A DNA stretch of 64,000 nt, from positions 713,085-777,084 of the forward strand of contig NZ_KE557314.1 in assembly GCF_000442275.2 (NCBI RefSeq), given 5' to 3'. Shown here one piece after another: positions 55,209 through 64,000 of the stretch. Every line of letters begins with the position of its first letter. The first letter of the stretch is position 1. The position numbers and the translations under genes are program-made. This DNA comes from Litoreibacter arenae DSM 19593 (lineage in GTDB: Bacteria > Pseudomonadota > Alphaproteobacteria > Rhodobacterales > Rhodobacteraceae). The notes beneath the pieces were generated by a model. The model was not told the origin of the DNA, did no database searches, and was given only the letters and a program-made list of their open reading frames with translations.

Positions 55209-55986
55209 CGTGATCCCCACGCGCCTTCTCAAGCGCAGCCGAAGTCCAGTCGGAAAGCATTTCCGCCATCAGGTCTTGCTGCCCCTTAGTCGCGATAAGA
55301 TCGTTGCGGACCTCTATCATCACGTTCAAATGCCCGCCCGGCAGCGCGTGTTCCTTCAGCGTGTGGGTCACACCGTCCTCAGGGCCGTATGGCGCGTTGC
55401 GCTGGGTGTTCATCACGGTATGTCCGGGGGCGAGCGCAAGCATGGCGTCGGCCAGCCTGCTGTCGCTGTCGTGCAGCAACCCGATTTCAACCTCCCGCGG
55501 TTTACCGTGGTAAAGCGGCGTGAAGCTGTGGATTGTCACGATCGCGGGTTTGGCACAGGCGGAAATGGCGTCGCCCAGCGCCTGCCGGAAAGGTTGGTAA
55601 TAGGTCGCCACGCGCTCCGCCCGTGCGCTGGCGCTCAAACCGACATTGCCCGGCACGGCGATCCTCTCGCTCCGCTCCGGCATCGCGTCGGGTGCATCGG
55701 GCGGGCGGTTGCAATCATAGACCAGCCGCGACACGGCTCCGGACACAAGCGTCGCGTCCATGATCCGCGCCATTCGCTCCGCCACGGCCAATGCGCCAAT
55801 ATCCCAGGCGGCGTGACTCAGGCGGTCCTGCTCGCGCAGCCCCAGGTTGTTCAGCGCAGGCGGGATGTAGGCAGAGGCATGTTCGCACACCAGCACGACG
55901 TCCGACGCGCCCCGCACGGTATTCACCACCACACCTTGTCCAGATGGCAATATCTGCTGCACTCTCACCCCCAGTTTCATCAACAT
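55201..55986 (-). CDS. N-formylglutamate amidohydrolase family protein
   Basis: 261 aa. The family signature is visible: V-C-E-H-A-S-A-Y-I-P, Y-D-C-N-R-P-P, T-I-H-S-F-T-P and E-V-R-N-D-L-I. The enzymes hydrolyse N-acyl or N-formyl glutamate (HutG type) using metal. In this operon, which makes gamma-glutamyl amides, it could remove the glutamyl group at the end of the pathway; this is inference. It is first in the seven-gene operon and divergent from the RpiR regulator. Confidence 0.87.
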   Translation of the reverse strand: MLMKLGVRVQQILPSGQGVVVNTVRGASDVVLVCEHASAYIPPALNNLGLREQDRLSHAAWDIGALAVAERMARIMDATLVSGAVSRLVYDCNRPPDAPDAMPERSERIAVPGNVGLSASARAERVATYYQPFRQALGDAISACAKPAIVTIHSFTPLYHGKPREVEIGLLHDSDSRLADAMLALAPGHTVMNTQRNAPYGPEDGVTHTLKEHALPGGHLNVMIEVRNDLIATKGQQDLMAEMLSDWTSAALEKARGDHDA

Positions 55987-56023
55987 TCGGGGCGTCTGGA
56001 GATTCTGTCAACTCATATTTGTA

Positions 56024-56036
56024 ATGTATGATACAT
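56024..56036. promoter_or_regulatory. perfect 13-bp palindrome, probable operator
   Basis: ATGTATGATACAT (6-1-6, perfect) lies in the 66-bp gap between the amidohydrolase and RpiR genes, 16 bp before the RpiR start. It is the only obvious operator-like element there and may be the binding site of the RpiR protein for both divergent transcripts. Confidence 0.65.
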
Positions 56037-56052
56037 CTCGTGTAGTCATGTA

Positions 56053-56955
56053 ATGATACCTATCAAACGAGGCGATTCCTCCTTGGCCCATTCAGATCTG
56101 ACCATAGCGGACCGCATCCAGAGCGGACTCGACACCCTCACAAGGGCAGAGCGGCAACTGGCCCATGCAATTCTGGAGAACTACCCTGCCAGCGGCCTTG
56201 GGCCGTTGTCGGCCTTGGCAAAAGATGCGCAGGTTTCGGGGCCGACCGTGCTGCGTATGGTGCAGAAACTGGGGTTCAGCGGATATCCGGAATTTCAGGC
56301 AGAGCTGCGCGAGGAACTGCGCGCCAAGGCGAAAAACCCCATCGCCAAGCACGACACATGGACCGAAGGCGCGCCATCCGGGCATGTCCTCAACCGGTTT
56401 ACCGATGCCGTCATCGACAACATCCGCCATTCGCTGGCGCAGATCGAACCGGATGCCTTTGACGAGGCCTGCGCCCTGATGGCCGACACGGGTCGAGCGG
56501 TCTATATTGTGGGCGGGCGTATCTCCCATACGATTGCCGAATATCTCTATCTGCATATGCAGGTGATCCGCCCCGGCGTCATTCACGTCCAGTCCACATC
56601 CAACACCTGGCCCCACCATCTGCTGGACATCAAAGAAGGCGACGTCGTGGTGATCTGCGATGTGCGTCGCTACGAGAACAACACCCTGAAACTTGCAGAA
56701 ATGGTGCATGCGCGCGGGTCCAAGATCATCCTGCTCACCGACCAGTGGCGCTCTCCGGTGCATAGTCTGTCCGACATCTGCTTCAGCAGTCGAATCGTGG
56801 TACCATCCGCATGGGATTCTGCCGTTATGCCGCTATTGTTGATCGAGACGATGATCTCGGCCGTGCAGGATCTTCTTTGGGCCGACACCCGCGACCGGAT
56901 GGAGGCGTTGGAGGATATGTTCGATCAGACCAAACTGTTTCGGAAATTCACGTAG
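56053..56955 (+). CDS. RpiR/MurR-family regulator with SIS domain
   Basis: 300 aa. An N-terminal RpiR-type HTH (about residues 15-90; L-A-K-D-A-Q-V-S-G-P-T-V-L-R-M-V-Q-K-L-G-F) is followed by a SIS domain (about 130-260; V-Y-I-V-G-G-R, V-V-I-C-D-V-R-R). SIS domains usually bind sugar phosphates, but RpiR regulators of amine and taurine catabolism are known. It is divergent from the seven-gene operon and probably controls it. Confidence 0.9.
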   Translation: MIPIKRGDSSLAHSDLTIADRIQSGLDTLTRAERQLAHAILENYPASGLGPLSALAKDAQVSGPTVLRMVQKLGFSGYPEFQAELREELRAKAKNPIAKHDTWTEGAPSGHVLNRFTDAVIDNIRHSLAQIEPDAFDEACALMADTGRAVYIVGGRISHTIAEYLYLHMQVIRPGVIHVQSTSNTWPHHLLDIKEGDVVVICDVRRYENNTLKLAEMVHARGSKIILLTDQWRSPVHSLSDICFSSRIVVPSAWDSAVMPLLLIETMISAVQDLLWADTRDRMEALEDMFDQTKLFRKFT

Positions 56956-57057
56956 GCGGCATAGCTCGCTCATACCGGCTTTGAAGCTGGTCGCCGTGCG
57001 GTCAATTTCCGGAACCAAAAAGCACCAAGCGGCGTTGGTCTTACGGAGGAAGCCATC

Positions 57058-59322
57058 ATGACCAGTTTTCGCGCAAGAATACTCACCAAGCCAATTCACA
57101 AATGGGCGAAGGGCGTGTTGCCCGCGCTGTCCCAAACCGAAAGCGAGGCGCTGACCGCCGGCGAAGTCTGGTGGGAGGCGGAGTTGTTTTCCGGCAATCC
57201 TGATTGGTCCAAACTGCATGACGTGAAAGCCCCGAAGCTCAGCGACGAGGAACAGGCGTTCTTCGACGGACCGTGCCAGGAGCTGTGCGGCATGATCGAC
57301 GACTGGAAGATCAACCACGAGGACGGCGACCTGCCGCCGGAGGTCTGGCAGTTCCTGCGCGACAACAAGTTCTTCGGCATGATCATCCCCAAGTCGCATG
57401 GCGGGCTGGAATTCTCGGCCTTTGCCCATTCGGAAATCGTGCGCTTCATCTCCACTCGCTCCGTCGCTGCCGCCGTGACGGTCATGGTGCCGAACTCCTT
57501 GGGGCCGGGCGAATTGCTGCACCAGTTCGGCACGGACGAGCAAAAGGACTACTGGCTTCCGCGTCTGACAGATGGTCGCGAACTTCCTGCCTTCGGGCTG
57601 ACCAGCGCCGAGGCCGGATCAGACGCCTCTGCCATGGTAGATGAAGGCGTGATCTGCAAAGGGCAATGGGACGGCGAGGAGGTGCTTGGCATCCGCCTGA
57701 ACTGGGCCAAGCGCTACATCACGTTGTCACCGGTCTGCACGGTGCTTGGTCTGGCATTCAAGCTGCGTGACCCAGACGGCTTGCTGGGAGACACCGAAGA
57801 TATCGGGATCACCTGTGCGCTTGTCCCCACCGATCTGGAAGGCGTTGATATCGGGCGTCGTCACCTGCCGTCCTCGACCATGTTCATGAACGGACCGACC
57901 ACCGGCAAGGACGTGTTCATCCCCATCGACAACATTATTGGCGGCCCGGATTACGCGGGTAAAGGCTGGATGATGCTGATGTCCGCGCTGGCTGCTGGTC
58001 GCGGAATTTCTCTGCCCTCGATGGGCTGCGCCGCCATCGCCCTGTCCGCGCATACAACGGGGGCTTACGCGCGCATTCGCCAGCAATTCAATCTGCCCAT
58101 CGGCAAATTTGGCGGTGTCCAGGCGCGTCTGGGCCGATTGGCCGCCGATGCCTACGCCATGGACGCCGCGCGGCACCTGACCTGCGCGGGCCTTGACGAA
58201 GGGCGGGCTCTATCCGTGATCTCGGCGATCATGAAAGCTCACGCGACTTACCGCATGCGTGAGGCTTTGAACGACGCGATGGACGTGCATTCGGGCAAGG
58301 CGGTTATCGACGGGCCGTCGAATTACCTGCTCCCGCTATATCGCGCCGTCCCCATCGGCATCACGGTGGAGGGCGCCAATATCGTCACCCGTAGCCTGAT
58401 TATCTTTGGCCAAGGGTCCATCCGTGCGCACCCGCATATGCTCGACAACATGCTGGCGCTTCAGGAAGATGACCCGCAAACCTCACTGGAAAAGTTTGAC
58501 AAAAGCTTCTGGGCGCATGTCGGACATACGACGAAAACGCTGTTCCGCGCATGGGGCCGCGCCCTGACCGGCGGGCGGTTCGCTCCGGCACCCGACGCAG
58601 GGAAGGCCACGCCGATCTATCGACAGCTATCGCGCTGGTCCGCTGCCTACGCGCTCACCGCCGACTTCGCTTTCCTGACCTTGGGTGGTGCGCTCAAGCG
58701 GAAAGAGATGATTTCGGGCCGCATGGGCGACATCCTGTCGGAGATGTATATCCTCTCCGCCGCGCTCAAACGCTGGGAGGACGAGGGACGGCAAGAAGCC
58801 GACCTGCCGGTGCTGCAATACGCTGCCGCAGATGCGTTCCAGCGCATCCAGACCGCCTTGGACGAGGTCATTGTGAACCTGCCCGCACGCTGGGCTGCTT
58901 GGGTGCTCCGTTTCCTGACCTGGCCCGGTGCCACGGCGCGTGGCCCCGACGACAGGTTGGTCGCCGAATGCAGCGACCTGATCTACGAGCCTTCCGCCAC
59001 CCGCGACCGGATTACGGGTCGTATACACGAAGGCTGCAACCGTGACGGCGTCAAGGTGCTGAACGAGTGTTATGTCAAGGTCACCGAAATGGCCCCCGTG
59101 ATGAAGCGCCTGCGCGACGCCAAGCGAACACCACAGGAAGCGTTGGAAGCCGGACTGTTGAGTGACGCGGAAATGGCGGAAATCGAAGAGATGAACAAGC
59201 TGGTTTCCCGCGTGGTCGCCGTGGACGAGTTCACGCCGGAGGAGTTGTCCCGTTACTTCAAGGACCACAGCGTCAAAGAGGCGGGCGCTTATCCCGCCAC
59301 GCCGAAGGAGGCCGCAGAATGA
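57058..59322 (+). CDS. FadE-type acyl-CoA dehydrogenase
   Basis: 754 aa, long for an acyl-CoA dehydrogenase as in FadE. The core holds F-G-L-T-S-A-E-A-G-S-D-A, the flavin-binding G-G-P-D-Y-A-G-K-G-W, and M-D-V-H-S-G-K-A-V-I-D-G-P; the C-terminal 250 residues form the FadE-specific extension. It introduces the alpha-beta double bond of acyl-CoA in beta-oxidation. It overlaps the thiolase gene by 4 nt (ATGA). Confidence 0.92.
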   Translation: MTSFRARILTKPIHKWAKGVLPALSQTESEALTAGEVWWEAELFSGNPDWSKLHDVKAPKLSDEEQAFFDGPCQELCGMIDDWKINHEDGDLPPEVWQFLRDNKFFGMIIPKSHGGLEFSAFAHSEIVRFISTRSVAAAVTVMVPNSLGPGELLHQFGTDEQKDYWLPRLTDGRELPAFGLTSAEAGSDASAMVDEGVICKGQWDGEEVLGIRLNWAKRYITLSPVCTVLGLAFKLRDPDGLLGDTEDIGITCALVPTDLEGVDIGRRHLPSSTMFMNGPTTGKDVFIPIDNIIGGPDYAGKGWMMLMSALAAGRGISLPSMGCAAIALSAHTTGAYARIRQQFNLPIGKFGGVQARLGRLAADAYAMDAARHLTCAGLDEGRALSVISAIMKAHATYRMREALNDAMDVHSGKAVIDGPSNYLLPLYRAVPIGITVEGANIVTRSLIIFGQGSIRAHPHMLDNMLALQEDDPQTSLEKFDKSFWAHVGHTTKTLFRAWGRALTGGRFAPAPDAGKATPIYRQLSRWSAAYALTADFAFLTLGGALKRKEMISGRMGDILSEMYILSAALKRWEDEGRQEADLPVLQYAAADAFQRIQTALDEVIVNLPARWAAWVLRFLTWPGATARGPDDRLVAECSDLIYEPSATRDRITGRIHEGCNRDGVKVLNECYVKVTEMAPVMKRLRDAKRTPQEALEAGLLSDAEMAEIEEMNKLVSRVVAVDEFTPEELSRYFKDHSVKEAGAYPATPKEAAE

Positions 59323-60614
59323 ATAACAAAGGTCAGCGCGTATTTCTTGTCGACGGGGCCCGCACCCCGTTTCTAAAGGCCAGGACCGGGCCCGGCCCGT
59401 TCACTCCGGTTGATCTGGCGGTTCAAGCGGGAAGGCCGTTGCTGGCACGTCAACCGTTCTCCAGCGAGGCCATTGATCTGGTTATCCTTGGCTGCGTCAA
59501 TGTGATCGCCGACGAAATGAACCCTGCCCGCGTCGCTGCCCTGCGCCTCGGCCTGCCGGAGCGCACGGTGGCCTTCACAGTCCAGATCAACTGCGGCTCG
59601 GGCATGCAAAGCATCGACACCGCCTACCGCTACATCCGCGATGGCAGTCACCAGATGATCCTTGCGGGCGGCGCGGAGGCTTTAAGCCATGCGCCGCTGA
59701 CGCTGCGCTCCTCCGCCGTTGAATGGTTCGGACGCATGAACGCGGCCAAAGGTCCGTTGGATCAAGCGAAAGCCATGGCGGGTATAAAGCCGGAGTTCTT
59801 CAAGCCCGTTGTCGGACTGGAACGCGGCCTCACTGACCCCATCACGACCCTGTCCATGGGCCAGACGGCCGAAGTTCTGGCACATCATTTCAACATCGAC
59901 CGTAAAGCAGCGGACACCTACGCCATGCAAAGCCACCACCGCTTAGCTGCGGCGCAAGAGGACGGAACACTGGCTGACGAGGTCATGCCCGCCTTCGACC
60001 GCGACGGAACTGTTTACGACCACGACGACGGGGTGCGGCCCGACAGTGACATGGAGGGGCTCGCCAAGCCCAAACCCGTGTTCGAGCCGCCCTATGGCAA
60101 GGTGACCGCGGGCAACTCCAGCCAGATCACAGATGGCGCAAGCTGGTGCATCCTCGCCTCTGAGCAGGCGGTGGAGGCCCACGGGCTGGAGCCACTGGCC
60201 GAGATCAAGGACAGCGAGTGGGCGGGGCTGGACCCGTCGATCATGGGGCTAGGGCCGGTGATGTCCGCGACACCGATCATTCAACGCCATGGGTTTGATG
60301 TCGGCGATATCGACCTATGGGAGTTGAACGAGGCCTTCGCTGCGCAGGTGCTGTCCTGCCTTGCCGCGTGGAACGACGCCGAGTTCTGCCGCGAGGTTCT
60401 TGGCTTTGATGATGCTTTCGGGCGCATCGACCGAGACCGGCTCAACGTGGATGGCGGGGCCATATCGCTGGGCCACCCTGTCGGCACCAGCGGCAACCGC
60501 ATCTTGCTGCACCTTGCCAACGCCATGAAAAAACGCGGCGCGAAACGTGGCATCGCGACGGAGTGCATCGGCGGTGGACTGGGCGGAGCGATGTTGTTGG
60601 AGGCGGTACAATGA
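59319..60614 (+). CDS. acetyl-CoA C-acyltransferase (thiolase)
   Basis: 431 aa. Catalytic Cys is in N-C-G-S-G-M-Q-S; the C-terminal G-G-A-I-S-L-G-H-P-V-G-T-S-G and E-C-I-G-G-G-L-G-G-A carry the His and second Cys. It cleaves 3-ketoacyl-CoA as the last beta-oxidation step (FadA/FadI type). It overlaps both neighbouring genes, so the operon is tightly coupled. Confidence 0.94.
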   Translation: MNNKGQRVFLVDGARTPFLKARTGPGPFTPVDLAVQAGRPLLARQPFSSEAIDLVILGCVNVIADEMNPARVAALRLGLPERTVAFTVQINCGSGMQSIDTAYRYIRDGSHQMILAGGAEALSHAPLTLRSSAVEWFGRMNAAKGPLDQAKAMAGIKPEFFKPVVGLERGLTDPITTLSMGQTAEVLAHHFNIDRKAADTYAMQSHHRLAAAQEDGTLADEVMPAFDRDGTVYDHDDGVRPDSDMEGLAKPKPVFEPPYGKVTAGNSSQITDGASWCILASEQAVEAHGLEPLAEIKDSEWAGLDPSIMGLGPVMSATPIIQRHGFDVGDIDLWELNEAFAAQVLSCLAAWNDAEFCREVLGFDDAFGRIDRDRLNVDGGAISLGHPVGTSGNRILLHLANAMKKRGAKRGIATECIGGGLGGAMLLEAVQ

Positions 60615-62683
60615 CCGGACATGTTTTGGAATTCCTTGGCGAAACAAAGCTGGAATTGGGCGCCGCCGCCGATCACGGCGACAATTGGCGCACCGGCCGC
60701 GATGCAGACGGCATCTTGTGGCTGGTGCTCGACAAGAAGGACAGCAGTGTCAACACGATCTCGGAAGACGTCATCCGCGAGTTGGAGACCCATGTGAAGG
60801 CCGCCGAAGAGGACATGCCAAAGGCGGTTGTCATCCGTTCGGCCAAGGAAGCGGGCTTTGCTGCCGGGGCGGACATCACGAGCTTTGATGCCATGTCGGA
60901 CGAAGGCGCGGTTGACCTGCTGAAGCAGGGCCATGAGGTGCTGGACCGGATCGAGGCGCTACCCTGTCCGACCATCTGCATCGTCCATGGCGCGGCACTT
61001 GGTGCGGGATTTGAACTGGCACTGGCCTGCGACTACCGCATCGCGACGCCAGGTGCCTCGTTCGGGTTTCCAGAGGTTCAGTTGGGCCTGCATCCGGGCC
61101 TTGGCGGCACTTTCCGCCTGCCTGCGCTGATTGATCCGACTGAGGCCATGACCATGATGTTGACCGGCAAGACCGCGCATACCAAACGCGCGAAGTCGCT
61201 GGGTATTGCGGACAAGGTCGTCGAGGAACGCCACGTCGCCGCCGCGGTAGACGCCGCAGCGGACGGCAAAATCGACCAGCATGAACAGGGCCTGAAAGCC
61301 CGTGCGCTGGGATTCGAGCAGGCCCGTAGTTTTGCAGCTCGTCAGATGCGCAGCCAGACCAAAAAGAAAGCTCCGAAGGAACACTACCCTGCGCCCTACG
61401 CTCTGATCGACCTGTGGGAGGAATACGGCGACGACCGCAAGGAAATGCAGCGCGGCGAAATCGAGAGTTTCGCCAAGCTGCTGAAGACCGACACCTCCAA
61501 AAACCTGCGACGCGTCTTTTTCCTGCGTCAGAAGTTGAAGGATGCCGGACGGGGGGAGGATGACATATCTCATGTGCACGTTATTGGAGCGGGCGCCATG
61601 GGTGCCGAAATCGCGGCGATGTCGGCGATCAAAGGAAAACGCGTGACCTTGGGCGACGTGGACACCGATCCGCTGGGCCGCGCGGTGAAGCAGGCCGTGG
61701 AGATTTGTAAGGACAAGCATCTGAGCGGCATCGAGACCCGCGACGCCTTGGACCGACTCATGCCTGATCCGAAGGGGTACGGGATCAGCCGCGCCGACCT
61801 GATTATTGAGGCAGCCCCCGAGCGGATGGAACTGAAGGAAAAGATCTATGCCGACCTGAAAGGCAAGATGAAGTCCGGCGCGATCCTTGCGTCAAATACT
61901 TCCAGCCTGTCGGTGGATAAACTGGCCTCCCACGCGCCCTCCAAGTCGCGCTTTGCCGGGCTTCACTTCTTCAACCCCGTCTCGAAGGTCGATCTGGTCG
62001 AGGTGGTGCAGGGCGACGCAACCAGCGACAAGACCGCGAAACGCCTCGCCGCGTTTTGCGGCCAGATCGGGAAGCTGCCCGCAAAGGTCGGGGACTATCC
62101 AGGCTTCGTCGTCAATCGTGCGCTGACCCCGTATCTGATGGAGGCGATGGTTTTGATGGATGAAGGCGTCCCGAAAGAGGTGATCGACACCGCCGCCCTG
62201 CGCTTCGGGATGCCGATGGGGCCAGTCACGCTGGCCGATCAGGTTGGCTTGGACATCGGGCTGCATGTCGCGGAATCCCTGCGCGACAATCTGGAAAAGC
62301 CCATGGCTGACATCTCCCAAACGCTGCGCGACAAGGTCGAAGCTGGCGATCTGGGCAAGAAAACCGGCGATGGCTTCTACGTATGGTCCGACGGAACACC
62401 GCATCCGGATAGCGATCGGGAGGCGCCCGACGACTTGACCGACCGGCTTATCCTGCCGATGCTGGACGCCTGTGTGGAGGTGCTGCGCCTTGGCGTGGCT
62501 GAAAGTGAGGATCAGGTGGACGGAGCAATGATATTCGCGACGGGCTGGGCACCGTTTCGTGGTGGTCCGATGCACTATGCGCGTGCCCGCGGCGTTCAGG
62601 AAATCGTGGAAAAACTGAAAGAGCTTGAGAAAGCCCACGGGCCACGTTTCACCCCTGATGAGGGCTGGCAAACTCTTGGCTAG
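60611..62683 (+). CDS. FadJ-type 3-hydroxyacyl-CoA dehydrogenase / enoyl-CoA hydratase
   Basis: 690 aa; ATG 60611 overlaps the thiolase stop (ATGA). The N-terminal crotonase domain has A-G-A-D-I-T-S and G-A-G-F-E-L-A-L-A-C-D-Y-R-I; the NAD-binding domain starts at V-I-G-A-G-A-M-G-A-E-I; L-H-F-F-N-P-V-S-K-V-D-L-V-E-V-V marks the dehydrogenase active site. It performs hydration and NAD-dependent oxidation in beta-oxidation. Confidence 0.95.
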   Translation: MTGHVLEFLGETKLELGAAADHGDNWRTGRDADGILWLVLDKKDSSVNTISEDVIRELETHVKAAEEDMPKAVVIRSAKEAGFAAGADITSFDAMSDEGAVDLLKQGHEVLDRIEALPCPTICIVHGAALGAGFELALACDYRIATPGASFGFPEVQLGLHPGLGGTFRLPALIDPTEAMTMMLTGKTAHTKRAKSLGIADKVVEERHVAAAVDAAADGKIDQHEQGLKARALGFEQARSFAARQMRSQTKKKAPKEHYPAPYALIDLWEEYGDDRKEMQRGEIESFAKLLKTDTSKNLRRVFFLRQKLKDAGRGEDDISHVHVIGAGAMGAEIAAMSAIKGKRVTLGDVDTDPLGRAVKQAVEICKDKHLSGIETRDALDRLMPDPKGYGISRADLIIEAAPERMELKEKIYADLKGKMKSGAILASNTSSLSVDKLASHAPSKSRFAGLHFFNPVSKVDLVEVVQGDATSDKTAKRLAAFCGQIGKLPAKVGDYPGFVVNRALTPYLMEAMVLMDEGVPKEVIDTAALRFGMPMGPVTLADQVGLDIGLHVAESLRDNLEKPMADISQTLRDKVEAGDLGKKTGDGFYVWSDGTPHPDSDREAPDDLTDRLILPMLDACVEVLRLGVAESEDQVDGAMIFATGWAPFRGGPMHYARARGVQEIVEKLKELEKAHGPRFTPDEGWQTLG

Positions 62684-64000
62684 TACGCCCGAGCAGTTCG
62701 ATGACGCGGACGCGATGGCGCAGGCCATCTTTCGCCAGACCGGCGGCGAGGTGCGATTGGCTCTGCCCTTGGGTTTGGGCAAACCCGTCACACTGGTCAA
62801 CGCGCTGACGCGGGCGGCTGTCGCCGATCCCGCACTTAAACTGTCGATCTTCACCGCGCTCACCTTGCAACGCCCACAATCCGAGTCTGACATCGAGAAG
62901 CGGTTTCTGGAACCAGCGATGGACCGGTTGTTCGGGGCCTACCCGTCATTGCTTTACGCTAACATGATCCACGGCCATGGGCTGCCAGACAATATCAAGG
63001 TGTCGGAGTTCTTCTTTCAGGCGGGCACCTGGCTTGGCAACAAATACGCCCAGCGGCACTACATCTCGGCCAATTACACACATGCCCGCGACGTGCTGAT
63101 TGCGCAAAAACCCAATGTGCTGTCGCAACTGGTAGCGCAGGACGGTGAGCGGTTCAGCCTTTCGTGCAATACCGACATTTCCGCTGACCTGTTCACCGCA
63201 CGCCGCGCGCGCCGGATGGACTTCATCGCGGTCGGTGAGGTTAACAATGCGTTACCGTTCATGGAGGGTGCGGACGCCGTGGTGGGCGCGGACGAGTTCC
63301 AGATGATGCTGACGCCGCCTGAACAGTTCGACCTGTTCTCGGCGGTGCGCAGACCCGTATCTGACGCCCAGCACGCTATCGGGCTGCATGTCTCGCGCTT
63401 GGTCAAAGATGGCGGCACCTTGCAGATCGGCATAGGTGCGATCGGCGACGCGGTGGCGAATGCGCTGCTGCTCCGTGACCGCTCCGCACTGGGGCCGGTA
63501 TGGGAATCCGCCCCGTTCCCGATGAAGGGCGACGGAGTCGCGCCCTTCGAGACCGGCCTATACGGCGTCACCGAAATGCTTGTCGGCGGGTTGCTTGCGC
63601 TGTTCGAAGGGGGTGTCATCCGCCGCGAGGTAGACGGCGCGGCGATCCACGCCGGCTTCTTCGTCGAGGCGCGGGATATGTATCAGAAGCTGCGCGATAT
63701 GGACCCTGCCAAACGCGCGAAAATCGCGATGAAGCCGGTGAGCTATACCAACCAGCTTTACGGCGACGAAGATGCCAAACGAGCCGCCCGCATTCATGCG
63801 CGCTTCGTCAACGGCGCGATGCAGGTTAGCTTGCTGGGCGACGCCATGTCGGATTCCGCGAAGCCCGGACAGGTTGTCAGCGGGGTCGGCGGTCAGGTGA
63901 ACTTCGTCGAACAGGCGCTGACTTTGAAAGACGGGCGGGTCATCCTGACGCTGCCCGCAACCCGAACCAGCGGCGGCAAGGTCACGTCGAACATCGTCTG
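62658..64000 (+). CDS. acetyl-CoA hydrolase/transferase family protein, 3' end outside window
   Basis: The frame is open from ATG 62658 to the window end (447 codons). The ATG overlaps the FadJ stop by 26 nt; TTG 62676 and ATG 62712 are alternatives and no strong SD is seen. The C-terminal part matches acetyl-CoA hydrolase/CoA-transferase domains (I-G-I-G-A-I-G-D-A-V, S-G-V-G-G-Q-V-N-F-V-E-Q, and T-R-T-S-G-G-K-V-T-S-N-I-V). It may release or transfer CoA from the products of the beta-oxidation operon. Confidence 0.75.
   Translation, partial: MRAGKLLASTPEQFDDADAMAQAIFRQTGGEVRLALPLGLGKPVTLVNALTRAAVADPALKLSIFTALTLQRPQSESDIEKRFLEPAMDRLFGAYPSLLYANMIHGHGLPDNIKVSEFFFQAGTWLGNKYAQRHYISANYTHARDVLIAQKPNVLSQLVAQDGERFSLSCNTDISADLFTARRARRMDFIAVGEVNNALPFMEGADAVVGADEFQMMLTPPEQFDLFSAVRRPVSDAQHAIGLHVSRLVKDGGTLQIGIGAIGDAVANALLLRDRSALGPVWESAPFPMKGDGVAPFETGLYGVTEMLVGGLLALFEGGVIRREVDGAAIHAGFFVEARDMYQKLRDMDPAKRAKIAMKPVSYTNQLYGDEDAKRAARIHARFVNGAMQVSLLGDAMSDSAKPGQVVSGVGGQVNFVEQALTLKDGRVILTLPATRTSGGKVTSNIV

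Noticed and set aside
61892-62893. 333-codon minus-strand ORF over the FadJ and CoA-hydrolase genes
   Set aside because: Antisense to clear beta-oxidation genes; no domain seen.
1-64000. CRISPR arrays and rRNA or complete tRNA genes
   Set aside because: Read by eye, no regularly spaced repeats, no rRNA segments and no complete cloverleaf-like sequence were found.

Overview
The window looks like a chromosomal or large-replicon segment of a marine-type Rhodobacteraceae (Roseobacter-group) alphaproteobacterium. This is inferred from TRAP and Pot-type uptake systems, the style of the N-formylglutamate amidohydrolase/RpiR cluster and the alphaproteobacterial integrase module. No rRNA or complete tRNA gene is visible, so the taxonomic placement is inference only.

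Region 1 (1 to ~29.3 kb) is a dense copper-handling island. It carries three multicopper oxidases (the first cut by the window edge), a cupredoxin-CusF fusion, two CueR-like MerR regulators, two Cu(I) P-type ATPases, a CopZ-like chaperone, a DUF411 protein, a Met-rich EF-hand protein and an OmpR-type two-component system. It also carries a minus-strand operon that joins a multicopper oxidase to four c-type cytochromes, an L,D-transpeptidase and a DsbA-like oxidoreductase. Near-consensus CueR promoters lie upstream of copA, copZ, a small membrane protein, a membrane-protein pair and the second ATPase, so much of the island is probably one copper-induced regulon. Decay is visible: a BNR-repeat gene is split by one in-frame stop, and a truncated duplicate of an APC permease start lies just before an ABC1-kinase/ATC-hydrolase fusion gene.

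Region 2 (~29.5 to 34.8 kb) is a mobile module on the minus strand. It holds a DUF4102-type tyrosine integrase, a hypothetical protein, an AlpA-like regulator, an HTH protein and two small conserved element proteins. A tRNA-3'-end-like sequence lies just beyond the integrase start and an IS3 orfA remnant lies further out. The left part (copper island plus integrase module) is less GC-rich than what follows, so the integrated element may extend leftwards beyond the window.

Region 3 (34.9 to 43.9 kb) is a two-gene, translationally coupled operon for two giant proteins (1433 and 1560 aa) that I do not recognise. They are the best candidate here for an undescribed system.

Region 4 (44.3 to 57 kb) is catabolic. 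A PotDABC-type polyamine/amine ABC operon converges on a seven-gene minus-strand operon: N-formylglutamate amidohydrolase-like enzyme, TRAP QMP, PuuA-like glutamine synthetase, aldehyde dehydrogenase and iron-type alcohol dehydrogenase. A divergent RpiR regulator shares an intergenic region containing a perfect 13-bp palindrome. The gene set suggests a gamma-glutamylated amine or amino-alcohol pathway.

Region 5 (57 kb to the end) is a fatty-acid beta-oxidation operon: FadE-like acyl-CoA dehydrogenase, thiolase, FadJ-type bifunctional enzyme, and an acetyl-CoA hydrolase/transferase family gene that runs off the window.
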